Positions 16,861 through 26,379 are shown, counted from the first letter of the stretch. The stretch is 64,000 bases of DNA from Xanthomarina arctica (GCF_014638915.1 NZ_BMFQ01000004.1:1-64000), one strand, 5' to 3'. Notes: generated by a model not told the origin, from the sequence alone. Made by a program: numbers and translations.

Positions 16861-17988
16861 ATGGCAAAACGAGATTATTACGATATATTAGGAATAGATA
16901 AAAATGCAACTGCAGCCGAAGTAAAAAAGGCTTACAGAAAAATGGCATTAAAACATCATCCAGATAAAAATCCCGACGATAAAGAAGCTGAAACCAAATT
17001 TAAAGAAGCGGCAGAAGCCTATGAGGTTTTAAGTAATGCCGACAAAAAAGCACGTTACGACCAGTTTGGACATCAAGCATTCGATGGTAATGGTGGCTTT
17101 AGTGGCGGTAATATGAATATGGATGACATATTCAGTCAGTTCGGTGATATTTTCGGTGGCGGTTTTGGCGGTGGAGGCGGATTCTCTGGTTTTGGAGGTG
17201 GCTTTGGTGGTCAACAACGTCGTGTAAAGGGTAGTAATTTGCGTATTCGTGTTAAGTTAACACTTGAAGAAATTGCTAATGGCGTAGAAAAGAAAGTGAA
17301 AGTAAGACGAAAAGTTCAAGCCAAAGGTACTACTTACAAAACCTGTAGTATGTGTCATGGTTCAGGACAAGTAACACGTATTACAAACACCATTTTAGGT
17401 CGTATGCAAACAGCATCCACTTGTACTACTTGTGGTGGTGCAGGACAGATGATTGATAAAAAACCAGATGATGCAGATGGTCATGGTTTAATAATTAAAG
17501 AAGAAACGGTTGCTATTAAAATTCCGGCAGGAGTTGTAGATGGCATGCAGTTAAAAGTTTCTGGAAAAGGTAACGAAGCTCCTGGAAATGGAATTTCTGG
17601 AGATTTATTAGTTGCCATAGAAGAAGAAAAACATGACAAGTTACAGCGTGAAGGCGATAACTTGCATTACGATTTATACATTAGTTTACCAGATGCTGTT
17701 TTAGGAACTTCAAAAGAAATTGATACGGTTACCGGAAAAGTGCGTATTAAGGTAGATGCAGGTGTTCAATCTGGAAAAATACTACGTTTAAGAGGTAAAG
17801 GAATCCCAAGCATTAATGGATACGGAAAAGGAGATCTATTAGTTCATGTAAATGTCTGGACACCAAAAACTTTAAACAAACAACAAAAAGACTTTTTTGA
17901 ATCCATGGTAGAAGATGAACATTTTGAGCCAAAGCCAGAAAGTTCAGACAAATCTTTCTTTGAAAAAGTAAAGGATATGTTTTCATAA
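16861..17988 (+). CDS. dnaJ: Chaperone DnaJ (with reduced zinc-binding region)
   Basis: 375 residues. The J domain (1-70) has HPD at 33-35. A G/F-rich region (about 75-120) and two C-terminal peptide-binding barrels follow. Only two of the four CxxCxGxG motifs of classical DnaJ are present (CSMCHGSG and CTTCGGAG), so the protein can coordinate at most one zinc. From what I know of Flavobacteriia this is the usual form there, not a defect. It stimulates DnaK ATP hydrolysis and delivers substrates. Cotranscribed with grpE. Confidence 0.96.
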   Translation: MAKRDYYDILGIDKNATAAEVKKAYRKMALKHHPDKNPDDKEAETKFKEAAEAYEVLSNADKKARYDQFGHQAFDGNGGFSGGNMNMDDIFSQFGDIFGGGFGGGGGFSGFGGGFGGQQRRVKGSNLRIRVKLTLEEIANGVEKKVKVRRKVQAKGTTYKTCSMCHGSGQVTRITNTILGRMQTASTCTTCGGAGQMIDKKPDDADGHGLIIKEETVAIKIPAGVVDGMQLKVSGKGNEAPGNGISGDLLVAIEEEKHDKLQREGDNLHYDLYISLPDAVLGTSKEIDTVTGKVRIKVDAGVQSGKILRLRGKGIPSINGYGKGDLLVHVNVWTPKTLNKQQKDFFESMVEDEHFEPKPESSDKSFFEKVKDMFS

Positions 17989-18007
17989 TAAACAAAAACA
18001 TCAATGG

Positions 18008-18034
18008 ATCCGCCTGTTAAGGCGGATTTTTTTG
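18008..18034 (+). terminator. Terminator of grpE-dnaJ
   Basis: An 8-bp GC-rich stem (ATCCGCCT at 18008-18015 with 18020-18027), loop GTTA, then seven or more T. It lies 20 bases after the dnaJ stop. Confidence 0.93.
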
Positions 18035-18099
18035 TTTTAATAAGAACTTAGTATAACATATTTTCGTTTGTTTATTAAAAAACACTATCTTTGAGATAT

Positions 18100-18126
18100 C
18101 ACTATTTTTAAATAGTGGTTTTTTTC
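18100..18126 (+). terminator. Second terminator-like hairpin before the ABC operon
   Basis: A 7-bp stem (18100-18106 with 18111-18117) followed by a T run. It stands between the dnaJ terminator and a third hairpin, so it may be a back-up terminator or lie in the leader of the ABC transporter operon. Confidence 0.65.
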
Positions 18127-18145
18127 TTTTTCATAGCAATTTTTT

Positions 18146-18187
18146 CCCATCCTAAGATATTTTATATTTCAGGGTGGGTTTTGTTTT
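18146..18187 (+). terminator. Third terminator-like hairpin before the ABC operon
   Basis: A long stem (CCCATCCT at 18146-18153 with 18171-18178, one G-T pair, extended inward by A-T pairs) followed by TTTTGTTTTT. It lies 90 bases before the ABC ATPase start. It could attenuate readthrough into that operon. Confidence 0.65.
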
Positions 18188-18276
18188 TATAATGGTTTTA
18201 ATAAATGATCTTATATAAAGAATAACTTCACAACATTTAATATATTTACATTTCTATTGAATAATAACCAACGTAT

Positions 18277-19203
18277 ATGAATAACTTATTAGAAGCACAT
18301 TCGGTTTCTAAAAAATTTGGAGATTTTACGGCACTTAATCAAGTGTCTATCTCTGTGCCTAAAGGAAGTATTTTTGGATTGTTAGGTCCAAATGGAGCAG
18401 GTAAAACCACCTTAATTAGAATTATTAATCAAATTACCATGCCAGACGAAGGGAAGGTGATTTTAGATGGAGAGCCCTTGCAAGCCCATCATGTGCGAGA
18501 TATTGGTTATTTGCCCGAAGAACGTGGTTTGTACAAATCTATGAAAGTTGGAGAGCAAGCCATGTACTTGGCAAGGCTAAAAGGTTTAAGTAAAGATGAA
18601 GCTAGAACCAGATTGAAATATTGGTTTGAAAGATTAGAAATTGGTGATTGGTGGAATAAAAAAATCCAAGAGCTTTCAAAAGGAATGGCTCAAAAAATAC
18701 AATTTATAGTTACCGTTTTACACGAGCCAAAACTTTTAATTTTCGACGAACCTTTTTCTGGTTTCGATCCAATTAATGCCATTCTTATTAAAGATGAAAT
18801 TTTAAGATTGAGAGAAAATGGTGCAACCGTTATTTTTTCTACTCATCGTATGGAGTCGGTTGAAGAATTATGCGACCAGATTACTTTAATTCATCAGTCC
18901 AATAAAATTCTTGACGGAAAACTCACAGATATTAAGAGACAGTTTAAAACAAATACCTTCGAAGTTGGTATTAGAGCCACAGATAATCTGCTTCTTGAGA
19001 AAGAACTTTCAGAAAAATTTCTAGTGTCACCGGCAAATTTCAAAACATTAGGAAACGAACTAAAGCTTAATGTGAAACTCTCAGAAAAAGACATTCCAAA
19101 CGATTTATTAAGTTTTCTAACTTCAAAAGGTGAGGTGTCGCATTTTGTAGAATTAATTCCCAGTGCCAACGATATTTTTATTCAAGCCATAAAGAATAAC
19201 TAA
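18277..19203 (+). CDS. ABC transporter ATP-binding protein (NatA-type exporter)
   Basis: 308 residues. The nucleotide-binding domain (1-220) has Walker A GPNGAGKT at 37-44, a signature LSKGMAQKIQ, Walker B LLIFDEPFSGFDP and the H-loop STHRMESVEELCD. The C-terminal ~80 residues are the DUF4162-type extension found in ABC-2 ATPases. It should power the membrane subunit encoded one base downstream. Its substrate is unknown; NatA-like systems export sodium or drugs. Confidence 0.93.
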   Translation: MNNLLEAHSVSKKFGDFTALNQVSISVPKGSIFGLLGPNGAGKTTLIRIINQITMPDEGKVILDGEPLQAHHVRDIGYLPEERGLYKSMKVGEQAMYLARLKGLSKDEARTRLKYWFERLEIGDWWNKKIQELSKGMAQKIQFIVTVLHEPKLLIFDEPFSGFDPINAILIKDEILRLRENGATVIFSTHRMESVEELCDQITLIHQSNKILDGKLTDIKRQFKTNTFEVGIRATDNLLLEKELSEKFLVSPANFKTLGNELKLNVKLSEKDIPNDLLSFLTSKGEVSHFVELIPSANDIFIQAIKNN

Positions 19204-19204
19204 C

Positions 19205-20518
19205 ATGAATCATTTAGCATTAATCATAGAGAGAGAGTATTTAACCAAGGTTAAAAATAAGTCCTTTATAGTGATGACTATTTTAAGTCCAATCATCATG
19301 ATTGCACTTATTGCTGTTGTAGGCTATCTTTCTCAAATAAATAACAATAAAGAACGTACCATTTCAATTCTGGATGAATCTGGAATTTTAAAAAGTTCGT
19401 TTATAGATACAGAAACGGTTAAATATCATATTCTAGATAACATGTCGCTTGAAGATGCCAAAATTCAAGTAAATAAAAATGAAGAGTATGGTCTTTTATA
19501 CATTGGGAATTTTCAAGATATCAATAAAGTTGGAGAGCACATAAAGTTTTATTCGGAAGAGTCTCCTTCCTTAACTCTTATGTCCGCTTTAGAAAGTAAA
19601 TTAGAAAAGCAACTTACAGATTTAAAACTAGAATTTGAAGGGGTAGATATTGAAAAAATCAAGGCCGCTAGAGTTTCTGTCAATATTGGGCAAGAAAGTT
19701 TTATTGGAGAAAAAACTTCAAAAATAGATAGCGTTGTAAAACTTGTTTTTGGAGGTTTAGCTGGGTACTTGTTGTTTATGTTTATCATTATTTATGGTAA
19801 CATGATTATGCGAAGTGTTATAGAAGAAAAAACCAGTAGGATTATCGAAATTATTATTTCGTCTGTGAAACCCATACATCTTATGTTGGGTAAAATTATT
19901 GGTACCTCATTGGCTGGGATTACCCAATTTATTATTTGGATTATTTTAGGAAGTGTTTTAATGACCCTCCTTTCTCTGATTTTTGGGGTAGATTTTGCAC
20001 AATCAACATCAGGGCAACAAGAGATTTTAAATCAAGCCATGCAGAATCCAGATGTCAATATGGAAATTCAAAATGCTATTAATGCCTTTTATAATTTGCC
20101 AATAACCAATTTAATTATTGCCTTTATCCTGTTTTTTATTGGAGGTTATTTATTGTACAGTTCATTTTATGCAGCAATTGGAGCAGCCGTTGATAACGAA
20201 ACGGATACACAACAATTTTTATTACCTATTTTAATGCCTTTAATATTGGCTGTTTATATTGGAATCTTCACAGTTATAGAAGATCCTCATGGAACAGTTT
20301 CAACGGTGTTCTCTTTTATCCCTTTAACATCTCCTGTTGTTATGCTAATGCGAATTCCTTTTGGGGTTCCAATTTGGCAACAAATAGTGTCTTTCGCCTT
20401 ATTAGTAGGGACATTTATTTTTACAGTTTGGTTTGCAGCAAAAATTTATCGTGTTGGTATATTAATGTATGGTAAAAAACCAAGCTATAAAGAGCTGTTG
20501 AAGTGGATTAAATATTAA
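19205..20518 (+). CDS. ABC-2 type transporter permease (NatB-type)
   Basis: 437 residues. One N-terminal membrane helix (about 23-43), a large extracytoplasmic domain (about 45-175) and five or six C-terminal helices starting with VFGGLAGYLLFMFIIIYGN. The ENIEEKTSRIIE-like coupling element appears as VIEEKTSRIIEIIISSVKP. This layout is that of NatB/YhaP-type ABC-2 permeases. It follows its ATPase by one base and forms the transporter with it. Confidence 0.9.
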   Translation: MNHLALIIEREYLTKVKNKSFIVMTILSPIIMIALIAVVGYLSQINNNKERTISILDESGILKSSFIDTETVKYHILDNMSLEDAKIQVNKNEEYGLLYIGNFQDINKVGEHIKFYSEESPSLTLMSALESKLEKQLTDLKLEFEGVDIEKIKAARVSVNIGQESFIGEKTSKIDSVVKLVFGGLAGYLLFMFIIIYGNMIMRSVIEEKTSRIIEIIISSVKPIHLMLGKIIGTSLAGITQFIIWIILGSVLMTLLSLIFGVDFAQSTSGQQEILNQAMQNPDVNMEIQNAINAFYNLPITNLIIAFILFFIGGYLLYSSFYAAIGAAVDNETDTQQFLLPILMPLILAVYIGIFTVIEDPHGTVSTVFSFIPLTSPVVMLMRIPFGVPIWQQIVSFALLVGTFIFTVWFAAKIYRVGILMYGKKPSYKELLKWIKY

Positions 20519-20531
20519 GAAAACGATATAA

Positions 20532-20753
20532 AAAATTCCAGAAGTTATAGGGCGAGGAATAACTAAGGTGTTATTTACAAATTTCGGGGATAGTTCCCTG
20601 TACTTTAAAGTTATATTTACACTTAATGATAGTTTTACGGCGCGATATCCAAAAAGTGATGTCCGTTTTAAAATAGATAAATTATTTCGGGAAAATATCA
20701 TCAGCATTCCTTTTGCGCAAAGAGACATTCATATTATAGAAAAAAAGAATTAA
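20532..20753 (+). pseudogene. 3' remnant of an MscS-type mechanosensitive channel gene
   Basis: A frame of 73 codons opens after a TAA at 20529 and ends at 20753. Its translation (VLFTNFGDSSLYFKV, FTLNDSFTARYPKSDVRFKI, LFRENIISIPFAQRDIHI) is the C-terminal alpha/beta part of MscS channels. All membrane helices and the beta domain are missing, so no channel can be made. It fills exactly the place between the ABC permease and the sigma-54 regulator, which suggests that an mscS gene stood here and lost its 5' part by deletion. A GTG at 20568 could start a 61-residue peptide, but this is unlikely to matter. Confidence 0.8.
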
Positions 20754-20756
20754 GAC

Positions 20757-21920
20757 ATGCCAAGAATATTAATTATAGAGGACGAAGCGGCTATTAGAAG
20801 AGTATTAGTTAAAATTCTTTCAGAAGAAAATAGTAGCTATCAAGTAGAGGAAGCTGAAGATGGGTTAATAGGACTTGAAAAAATTAAAAACGAAGATTTT
20901 GATTTGGTTTTATGCGATATCAAGATGCCAAAAATGGATGGTGTTGAAGTGCTAGAAGCTGTTAAGAAAATTAAACCAGAAATACCTATGGTTATGATTT
21001 CTGGTCATGGCGATTTAGACACAGCAGTAAATACCATGAGGTTGGGTGCCTTCGATTATATTTCTAAACCACCAGATTTAAACCGATTATTAAATACGGT
21101 TCGTATTGCTTTAAATAGTAAAGAACTGGTTGTTGAAAACAAAAGGCTTAAAAAGAAAGTAAGCAAGAATTTTGAAATGATTGGCGAAAGTGACGAGATC
21201 TCTATTATAAAAGACATGATAGATAAAGTCGCGCCAACAGATGCTCGAGTTCTTATAACGGGTCCTAATGGCACTGGAAAAGAATTGGTAGCACATTGGT
21301 TGCATCAAAAAAGTGAGCGTTCTAACGGTCCTTTAATTGAAGTTAACTGCGCCGCAATCCCTTCAGAACTTATAGAAAGTGAATTGTTTGGTCATGTAAA
21401 AGGTGCTTTTACAAGTGCTGTAAAAGATAGAGCAGGAAAGTTTGAAGCCGCTAATGGTGGTACTATTTTTTTGGATGAAATTGGTGATATGAGCCTATCT
21501 GCACAAGCTAAAGTTTTAAGAGCCTTGCAAGAAAGTAGGATTCAACGTGTTGGTAGCGACAAAGATATTAAAGTAGATGTAAGAGTGATAGCAGCAACCA
21601 ATAAAGACCTAAAACATGAAATAGAAGAAAATAGATTTCGTGAAGATTTATACCATAGATTAGCGGTTATTTTAATAAAAGTACCATCCTTAAACGATAG
21701 AAGAGGGGACATTCCATTATTAATTGAATATTTCTCTGATAAAATTTCTGGTGAACAAGGAACAATTAAAAAATCGTTTTCTGATCAAGCGATTAAAATG
21801 CTTCAAGAATACGATTGGACTGGGAATATACGTGAACTTAGAAATGTGGTTGAAAGACTTATTATTCTAGGTGAAAAAGAAGTAAGCGAAAAAGATGTCA
21901 AGCTATTTGCTAGTAAATGA
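20757..21920 (+). CDS. Sigma-54-dependent response regulator lacking a DNA-binding domain
   Basis: 387 residues. Receiver domain 1-120 with phosphoacceptor Asp54 (CDIKMPKMDG). The AAA+ sigma-54 interaction domain (about 145-385) has Walker A TGPNGTGKE, the sigma-54 contact loop as GAFTSA and Walker B GGTIFLDEIGD. The protein stops soon after the ATPase lid region (RELRNVVERLIILGEKEVSE), so the C-terminal Fis-type helix-turn-helix of NtrC proteins is absent. It may act from solution or through a partner. No sensor kinase is adjacent. It overlaps the next gene by 4 bases. Confidence 0.9.
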   Translation: MPRILIIEDEAAIRRVLVKILSEENSSYQVEEAEDGLIGLEKIKNEDFDLVLCDIKMPKMDGVEVLEAVKKIKPEIPMVMISGHGDLDTAVNTMRLGAFDYISKPPDLNRLLNTVRIALNSKELVVENKRLKKKVSKNFEMIGESDEISIIKDMIDKVAPTDARVLITGPNGTGKELVAHWLHQKSERSNGPLIEVNCAAIPSELIESELFGHVKGAFTSAVKDRAGKFEAANGGTIFLDEIGDMSLSAQAKVLRALQESRIQRVGSDKDIKVDVRVIAATNKDLKHEIEENRFREDLYHRLAVILIKVPSLNDRRGDIPLLIEYFSDKISGEQGTIKKSFSDQAIKMLQEYDWTGNIRELRNVVERLIILGEKEVSEKDVKLFASK

Positions 21921-22659
21921 TGAAATTCTTCCGAAAAATAAGACAAGGATTAATTTCTGAAAACAAATTCAGTAAGTATTTACTGTATGCTATTGGTGAA
22001 ATTATACTTGTTGTTATTGGGATTTTTATTGCATTACAACTTAATTTATGGAGTGAGAATAGAAAACTAGATGATGTAGACAAGCCTATTACCATCAGCT
22101 TTTAGACGATTTAAATAAGGATAAAGTATATGTTGAAGAAACAATTGCAAATCTAGACTCCTTTCGACAAGATTATAATACCTATCTCGAAACCTTTAAA
22201 GAGCCTAATTTAAATCCAAATAAGGCATTAGAAAATTTATTTAGTGTTGATTTTTTATCTTCCGTAATAGCATTTAATACCAGCACAATTGCAACTCTAG
22301 AAAACACTGGTGATATAAAATTAGTAAACCCAAATGTCAGGAATAAGTTAGCAGATTATAAACGTTCACAAGAATTAACGGTAAAAGTATCAACTTCAAA
22401 TGATGACAATAAAAGTAATATTTTGCAAGAAGCCTCTTTATTAATAGGTAGCATAACGCTTACTGAACGACTAAGTAATCAAGAATTTCTTGCTGAATAT
22501 CTTGAACCAGAATTTAATTATCCAAAGCTTTTCCTAATAATGGAAGCTGTGCATGCATGGAAAAAAGCTTCAGAAGATAATACACTTGAGAGCCTTCATG
22601 ATTTACTAAACGATAACATGGAGCTAAAAGAGCTTATTTCTGCAGAAATAGAAGATTAG
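21917..22659 (+). pseudogene. DUF6090 family gene with a frameshift
   Basis: The first frame (21917-22105) encodes the family's N-terminus: MMKFFRKIRQGLISENKFSK then a membrane helix with AIGEIILVVIGIFIALQ, breaking off at a stop at 22103. From about 22086 a second frame carries on with YYHQLLDDLNKDKVYVEETI and runs open to the stop at 22657. The total length is 2 mod 3, as for one lost base near 22081-22090. The second part has the family's core (LENTGDIKLVNPNVRNKLAD). It is either a young pseudogene or a sequencing error. It belongs to the same family as the array at 26204-33130 but lies apart from it on the other strand. Confidence 0.85.
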
Positions 22660-23149
22660 CGAAATTATCAATCTTCGTTTTAACATTTTCAGGAATTGTA
22701 TCATTTTCAACCCAGGAATGTATATCGCCTAAATAGGTCATGCCTAAATACTTTGCAGTTTCTACAAATGGCATATTAAAACCAGTTACTAAATCATCAG
22801 CATTACTAATGCTTATCATAGCCATGTTTTTGCCTCGTAATTGTCTTCCTAAATCTTTTTTAGTTCTTAGAAGATCTGAAATTCTGTCAAAAAAATCTTT
22901 CATAATCCCACTCATAGCATACCAATAGACAGGCGTTGCAAAAATTATTGTGTCATAGTTTGCAATTATTTCAGTCATTGTTGGAATAAAGTCATCATCA
23001 GCATTTCTATACTCATAATCATATTGACCAATAGTTTTCGTATTCAAATCAATAACATCTATTTCACATTTATTCGCTAGATAATTCACAATTAAACTCG
23101 TGTCACCTATAGTTCTGGAACTTCCTTGAATAATAACTGCTTTTTTCAT
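22634..23149 (-). CDS. NADPH-dependent FMN reductase-like flavoprotein
   Basis: 171 residues with a flavodoxin-like fold. IIQGSSRTIGDTSLIVNYL is the FMN phosphate-binding loop and FATPVYWYAMSGIMKDFFDR the second flavin contact, as in the NAD(P)H-dependent oxidoreductase/flavodoxin-like family. It probably reduces quinones or other small acceptors with NAD(P)H in the cytoplasm. Its 3' end overlaps the convergent DUF6090 gene by 26 bases. Confidence 0.85.
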   Translation of the reverse strand: MKKAVIIQGSSRTIGDTSLIVNYLANKCEIDVIDLNTKTIGQYDYEYRNADDDFIPTMTEIIANYDTIIFATPVYWYAMSGIMKDFFDRISDLLRTKKDLGRQLRGKNMAMISISNADDLVTGFNMPFVETAKYLGMTYLGDIHSWVENDTIPENVKTKIDNFANLLFLQK

Positions 23150-23277
23150 ATCGTATTTTTACAATACGAAGAAATGTGTTTTTATAGGATAAAATTGGGT
23201 TTACTTATAGAAACATTTAATAGTAATACAGAAAATATTGATATCTTTAAAAACCAAATTAAAAAATTTAGTTAAAA

Positions 23278-24156
23278 ATGAAGACTATACAGCCAAATAC
23301 CTTTAAGGTCACGGAAAAAGTTATTTTAAAAGATATAAGTACCACTTATAATTTAGAAGCCAAAAGAAGAGAAATAGAACTTGAACTTGAAGAAGTTAGA
23401 ATAAAATTAGCAAAATTACAAGATACCATGTATGCTCATGGAAAATATGCTGTTTTAGTTTGTTTGCAAGGCATGGATACCGCTGGAAAAGATAGTTTAA
23501 TTAGAGAAGTTTTTAAAGATTTGAATGCGAGAGGCGTTGTTGTACATAGTTTTAAAGTGCCTACGTCTTTAGAGTTAAAACACGATTATTTATGGAGACA
23601 TTATATTGCGCTTCCTGCTCGTGGAAAAGTAGGTGTTTTCAATAGAACCCATTATGAAAATGTCTTAGTAACACGCGTACATCCTGAGTATATTTTGGGT
23701 GAAAATTTACCAGATGTTACCTCTTTGGAAGATGTCGATGAGACTTTTTGGGACAAACGTTTCGAACAAATTAACAACTTTGAAAAACATATAGCTGAAA
23801 ACGGCACCATCATTTTTAAATTCTATTTGCATCTATCTAAAGAAGAACAAAAAAACAGATTAATTCGTCGTTTGGATAAGAAAAACAAAAACTGGAAATT
23901 CTCTCCAGACGATTTAAAAGAACGCCTTCTTTGGGACGACTATCAATATTGCTATCAAGACGCTATAAATAGAACGTCGAAACCTCATGCGCCTTGGTAT
24001 ACCATTCCGGCAGACCACAAACCAACTGCCAGGCTGCTAGTTGGAAATATTATTTACAATACTTTAAAACAATATGATGATATTAAGGAGCCTGAATTAG
24101 ACGACGATATTAAAGCTAATTTAGAGCTTTATAAAAAACAGCTTGAAAGGGAGTAA
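23278..24156 (+). CDS. Polyphosphate kinase 2 family protein
   Basis: 292 residues of PPK2. Walker A is GMDTAGKDS starting at residue 65, the lid module is WRHYIALPARGKVGVFNRTH and the segment PHAPWYTIPADHKPTARL completes the active site. PPK2 enzymes transfer phosphate between polyphosphate and nucleotides. Single-domain proteins of this length act on AMP, ADP or both; I cannot tell which from the sequence. It appears monocistronic. Confidence 0.93.
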   Translation: MKTIQPNTFKVTEKVILKDISTTYNLEAKRREIELELEEVRIKLAKLQDTMYAHGKYAVLVCLQGMDTAGKDSLIREVFKDLNARGVVVHSFKVPTSLELKHDYLWRHYIALPARGKVGVFNRTHYENVLVTRVHPEYILGENLPDVTSLEDVDETFWDKRFEQINNFEKHIAENGTIIFKFYLHLSKEEQKNRLIRRLDKKNKNWKFSPDDLKERLLWDDYQYCYQDAINRTSKPHAPWYTIPADHKPTARLLVGNIIYNTLKQYDDIKEPELDDDIKANLELYKKQLERE

Positions 24157-24234
24157 TCATTTTAATTCTTTTATATTTTCTTTCACAGTCTCCCTTTGTA
24201 ATAATAGTATCTTTATTTTTTTAAAATATTTTCT

Positions 24235-25611
24235 ATGAAATTTATAATACTTCTGCTTAGCGTTTTTTTTATTTTAAATACTTCAGCGCAAACAGATGCA
24301 GACGTTTTAAAAACCATATACACAACATCTCTTACAAATGGGAATAGTTATCAGTGGTTAGACCATTTGTCTAATCAAATTGGTGGTCGATTATCGGGCT
24401 CCTTAAATGCAGAAAAAGCTGTAGAATACACAAAAGAAGAGTTAGAAAAATTAGGCATAGACAAAGTTTGGTTGCAACCAGTAATGGTTCCAAAATGGGT
24501 TCGTGGCGCTCCTGAATTTGCCTTTATCGAATCTGGTTTTGGATCTACTACAAATGTTAATATTTGTGCCCTTGGCGGTTCTATTGCAACACCTTTTGGT
24601 GGTATAAAAGCCAATGTTGTTGAGGTTAAAAGCATGGAAGAGTTAGAAGCCTTAGGGAAAGAAAATATAGAAGGAAAAATCGTTTTCTTTAATAGACCCA
24701 TGCAAGCCGATTTAATTCAAACCTTCGACGCATATGGAGGCTGTGTTAATCAAAGATACTCTGGTGCTTTAGAGGCATCAACATATGGAGCGGTTGGAGT
24801 AATTGTTCGTTCTATGAATTTACGTCAGGACGATTTTCCGCATACGGGAAGCATGACTTATGGAGACTTGCCTTTGTCGAAAAGAATTCCTTCTGCAGCC
24901 ATAAGTACGAATGATGCCAATACCTTAAGTGGTATGTTGGCTCTAGATAAAAATGTAAAATTCTATTTCAGTCAGACCAGCAAACAGTTAAATGATGTGC
25001 AATCTTATAATGTTATTGGACAAATTACTGGAAGTGAGTTTCCAAACGAATATATTCTTGTGGGAGGACATTTAGATTCATGGGATTTAGGAGACGGCGC
25101 TCACGACGATGGAGCAGGAGTTGTGCAATCTATGGAAGTACTACGTTTACTCAAAGAAAGTGGTGTTAAACCAAAAAGAAGTATTCGTGTTGTTTTGTTT
25201 ATGAATGAAGAAAATGGCCTTCGTGGAGCTACAAAATATGCTGATGTTGCTAAGCAAAAAGGTGAAAATCATATTTTTTCTTTAGAAAGTGATTCTGGAG
25301 GATTTACCCCAAGAGGATTTAGTTTTGATTGTAGTGATGCTAATTTCAATCAAGTTTTAACATGGCAAGAACTTTTTCAGCCTTATTTAATTCATTATTT
25401 CGAAAAAGGTGGTAGTGGAGCAGATGTAGGACCATTAAAAACAGATACTAATGTGTTGGCAGGATTACGCCCAGATTCCCAACGTTATTTTGATTACCAC
25501 CACGCGGCAACCGATACGTTCGATGCTGTTAATAAAAGAGAACTAGAACTTGGAGCCGCATCAATGGCTAGTTTAGTTTATTTGTTTGACAAATATGGTT
25601 TGGTAAAATAA
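24235..25611 (+). CDS. Secreted M28 family metallopeptidase
   Basis: 458 residues with signal peptide (about 1-18, ending SAQ). A PA-like insert lies at about 120-250. The M28 zinc site is present: GGHLDSWD with His279, the bridging Asp in AHDDGAGV, the catalytic Glu pair MNEENG, Asp in ESDSGG and a late His in YHHAATDTFD. The order resembles plasma glutamate carboxypeptidase-like (carboxypeptidase Q) enzymes, which cleave amino acids or dipeptides from peptide ends. It is followed at 11 bases by the DinB-like gene, a likely operon. Confidence 0.92.
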   Translation: MKFIILLLSVFFILNTSAQTDADVLKTIYTTSLTNGNSYQWLDHLSNQIGGRLSGSLNAEKAVEYTKEELEKLGIDKVWLQPVMVPKWVRGAPEFAFIESGFGSTTNVNICALGGSIATPFGGIKANVVEVKSMEELEALGKENIEGKIVFFNRPMQADLIQTFDAYGGCVNQRYSGALEASTYGAVGVIVRSMNLRQDDFPHTGSMTYGDLPLSKRIPSAAISTNDANTLSGMLALDKNVKFYFSQTSKQLNDVQSYNVIGQITGSEFPNEYILVGGHLDSWDLGDGAHDDGAGVVQSMEVLRLLKESGVKPKRSIRVVLFMNEENGLRGATKYADVAKQKGENHIFSLESDSGGFTPRGFSFDCSDANFNQVLTWQELFQPYLIHYFEKGGSGADVGPLKTDTNVLAGLRPDSQRYFDYHHAATDTFDAVNKRELELGAASMASLVYLFDKYGLVK

Positions 25612-25622
25612 TTTGAGTTAGT

Positions 25623-26198
25623 ATGAAATCCTTTTTAATTTTTCTGACATTAATATCCATGTGTAATTCATATTCCCAAGATATCAATCAAGAGCCATTA
25701 CCTTTTTACGATTTACCCGAGTACCCTGAAACTTATACGGCTGGGACTGTTGCTGGAAGATTGGTAGAAAGTTTGGGGTTTAGATATTATTGGGCCACAG
25801 AAGGATTAACCGAAATAGATTTAGCCTATAAACTAAATGAAGATGTTAGATCCACTTCTGAGACTATAGACCATATTTATAGTTTATCTTTTATGATTGT
25901 TAATGCCACTTTAAATCAGCCGAATAGTAAGATTGAACCTGAAGAAGTAACTTTTGAGGAAAAACGAATTCTTACCTTATTAAATTTGCAAACGGCTGCT
26001 AATATTTTAAAAGAAAGTGATGATATTTCTCAATATAAAATCATCTTTGGAGATAAAGAAATACCTTTTTGGAATGAAATAAATGGCCCAATTACAGATT
26101 CAATTTGGCATTGTGGACAAATTTCTTCATTTAGACGAAGTTCTGGAAACCCGCTAAACCCTAAAGTAGATCATTTTAATGGAAAAGTGAAACCTTAA
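25623..26198 (+). CDS. Secreted DinB-like fold protein
   Basis: 191 residues with signal peptide (about 1-19, ending SYS). The helical body has the layout of the DinB/YfiT four-helix fold: RLVESLGFRYYWATEGLTE at the first helix, SETIDHIYSLSFMIVNA with a His in the second, and the C-terminal GPITDSIWHCGQISSFRRSS with another His. In DinB proteins three His bind a metal; two are visible at the expected places. The function is not known. It lies downstream of the M28 peptidase gene. Confidence 0.75.
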   Translation: MKSFLIFLTLISMCNSYSQDINQEPLPFYDLPEYPETYTAGTVAGRLVESLGFRYYWATEGLTEIDLAYKLNEDVRSTSETIDHIYSLSFMIVNATLNQPNSKIEPEEVTFEEKRILTLLNLQTAANILKESDDISQYKIIFGDKEIPFWNEINGPITDSIWHCGQISSFRRSSGNPLNPKVDHFNGKVKP

Positions 26199-26341
26199 CA
26201 AGGCTATTCAATTCCTTCTTCAGATGAATCATTTTCCTTTTTCATTTTAAAATAACCAGTAACTAAGCGAACTCCTAATCTTGCAAATAAGATGATGGCA
26301 ATAACCACAAGAATGATTTCTCCAATGGCGCATTTGAAGTA

Positions 26342-26362
26342 CCTGCCTGCCGGCTAGGCAGG
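26342..26362. repeat. GC-rich palindromic element, copy 1
   Basis: A 21-bp nearly self-complementary sequence (arms CCTGCC/GGCAGG around a GCCGGC core) inside the decayed DUF6090 gene, in frame between KTTK and YFK. It matches the element at 28658-28678 at 19 of 21 positions or better and is far richer in GC than its surroundings. Confidence 0.8.
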
Positions 26363-26379
26363 TTTGGTGGTTTTGCCAG

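Noticed and set aside
17341-17460. DnaJ with only two CxxCxGxG motifs, possible damage
   Set aside because: The surrounding sequence is intact and this short zinc region is, as far as I know, the usual form in Flavobacteriia.
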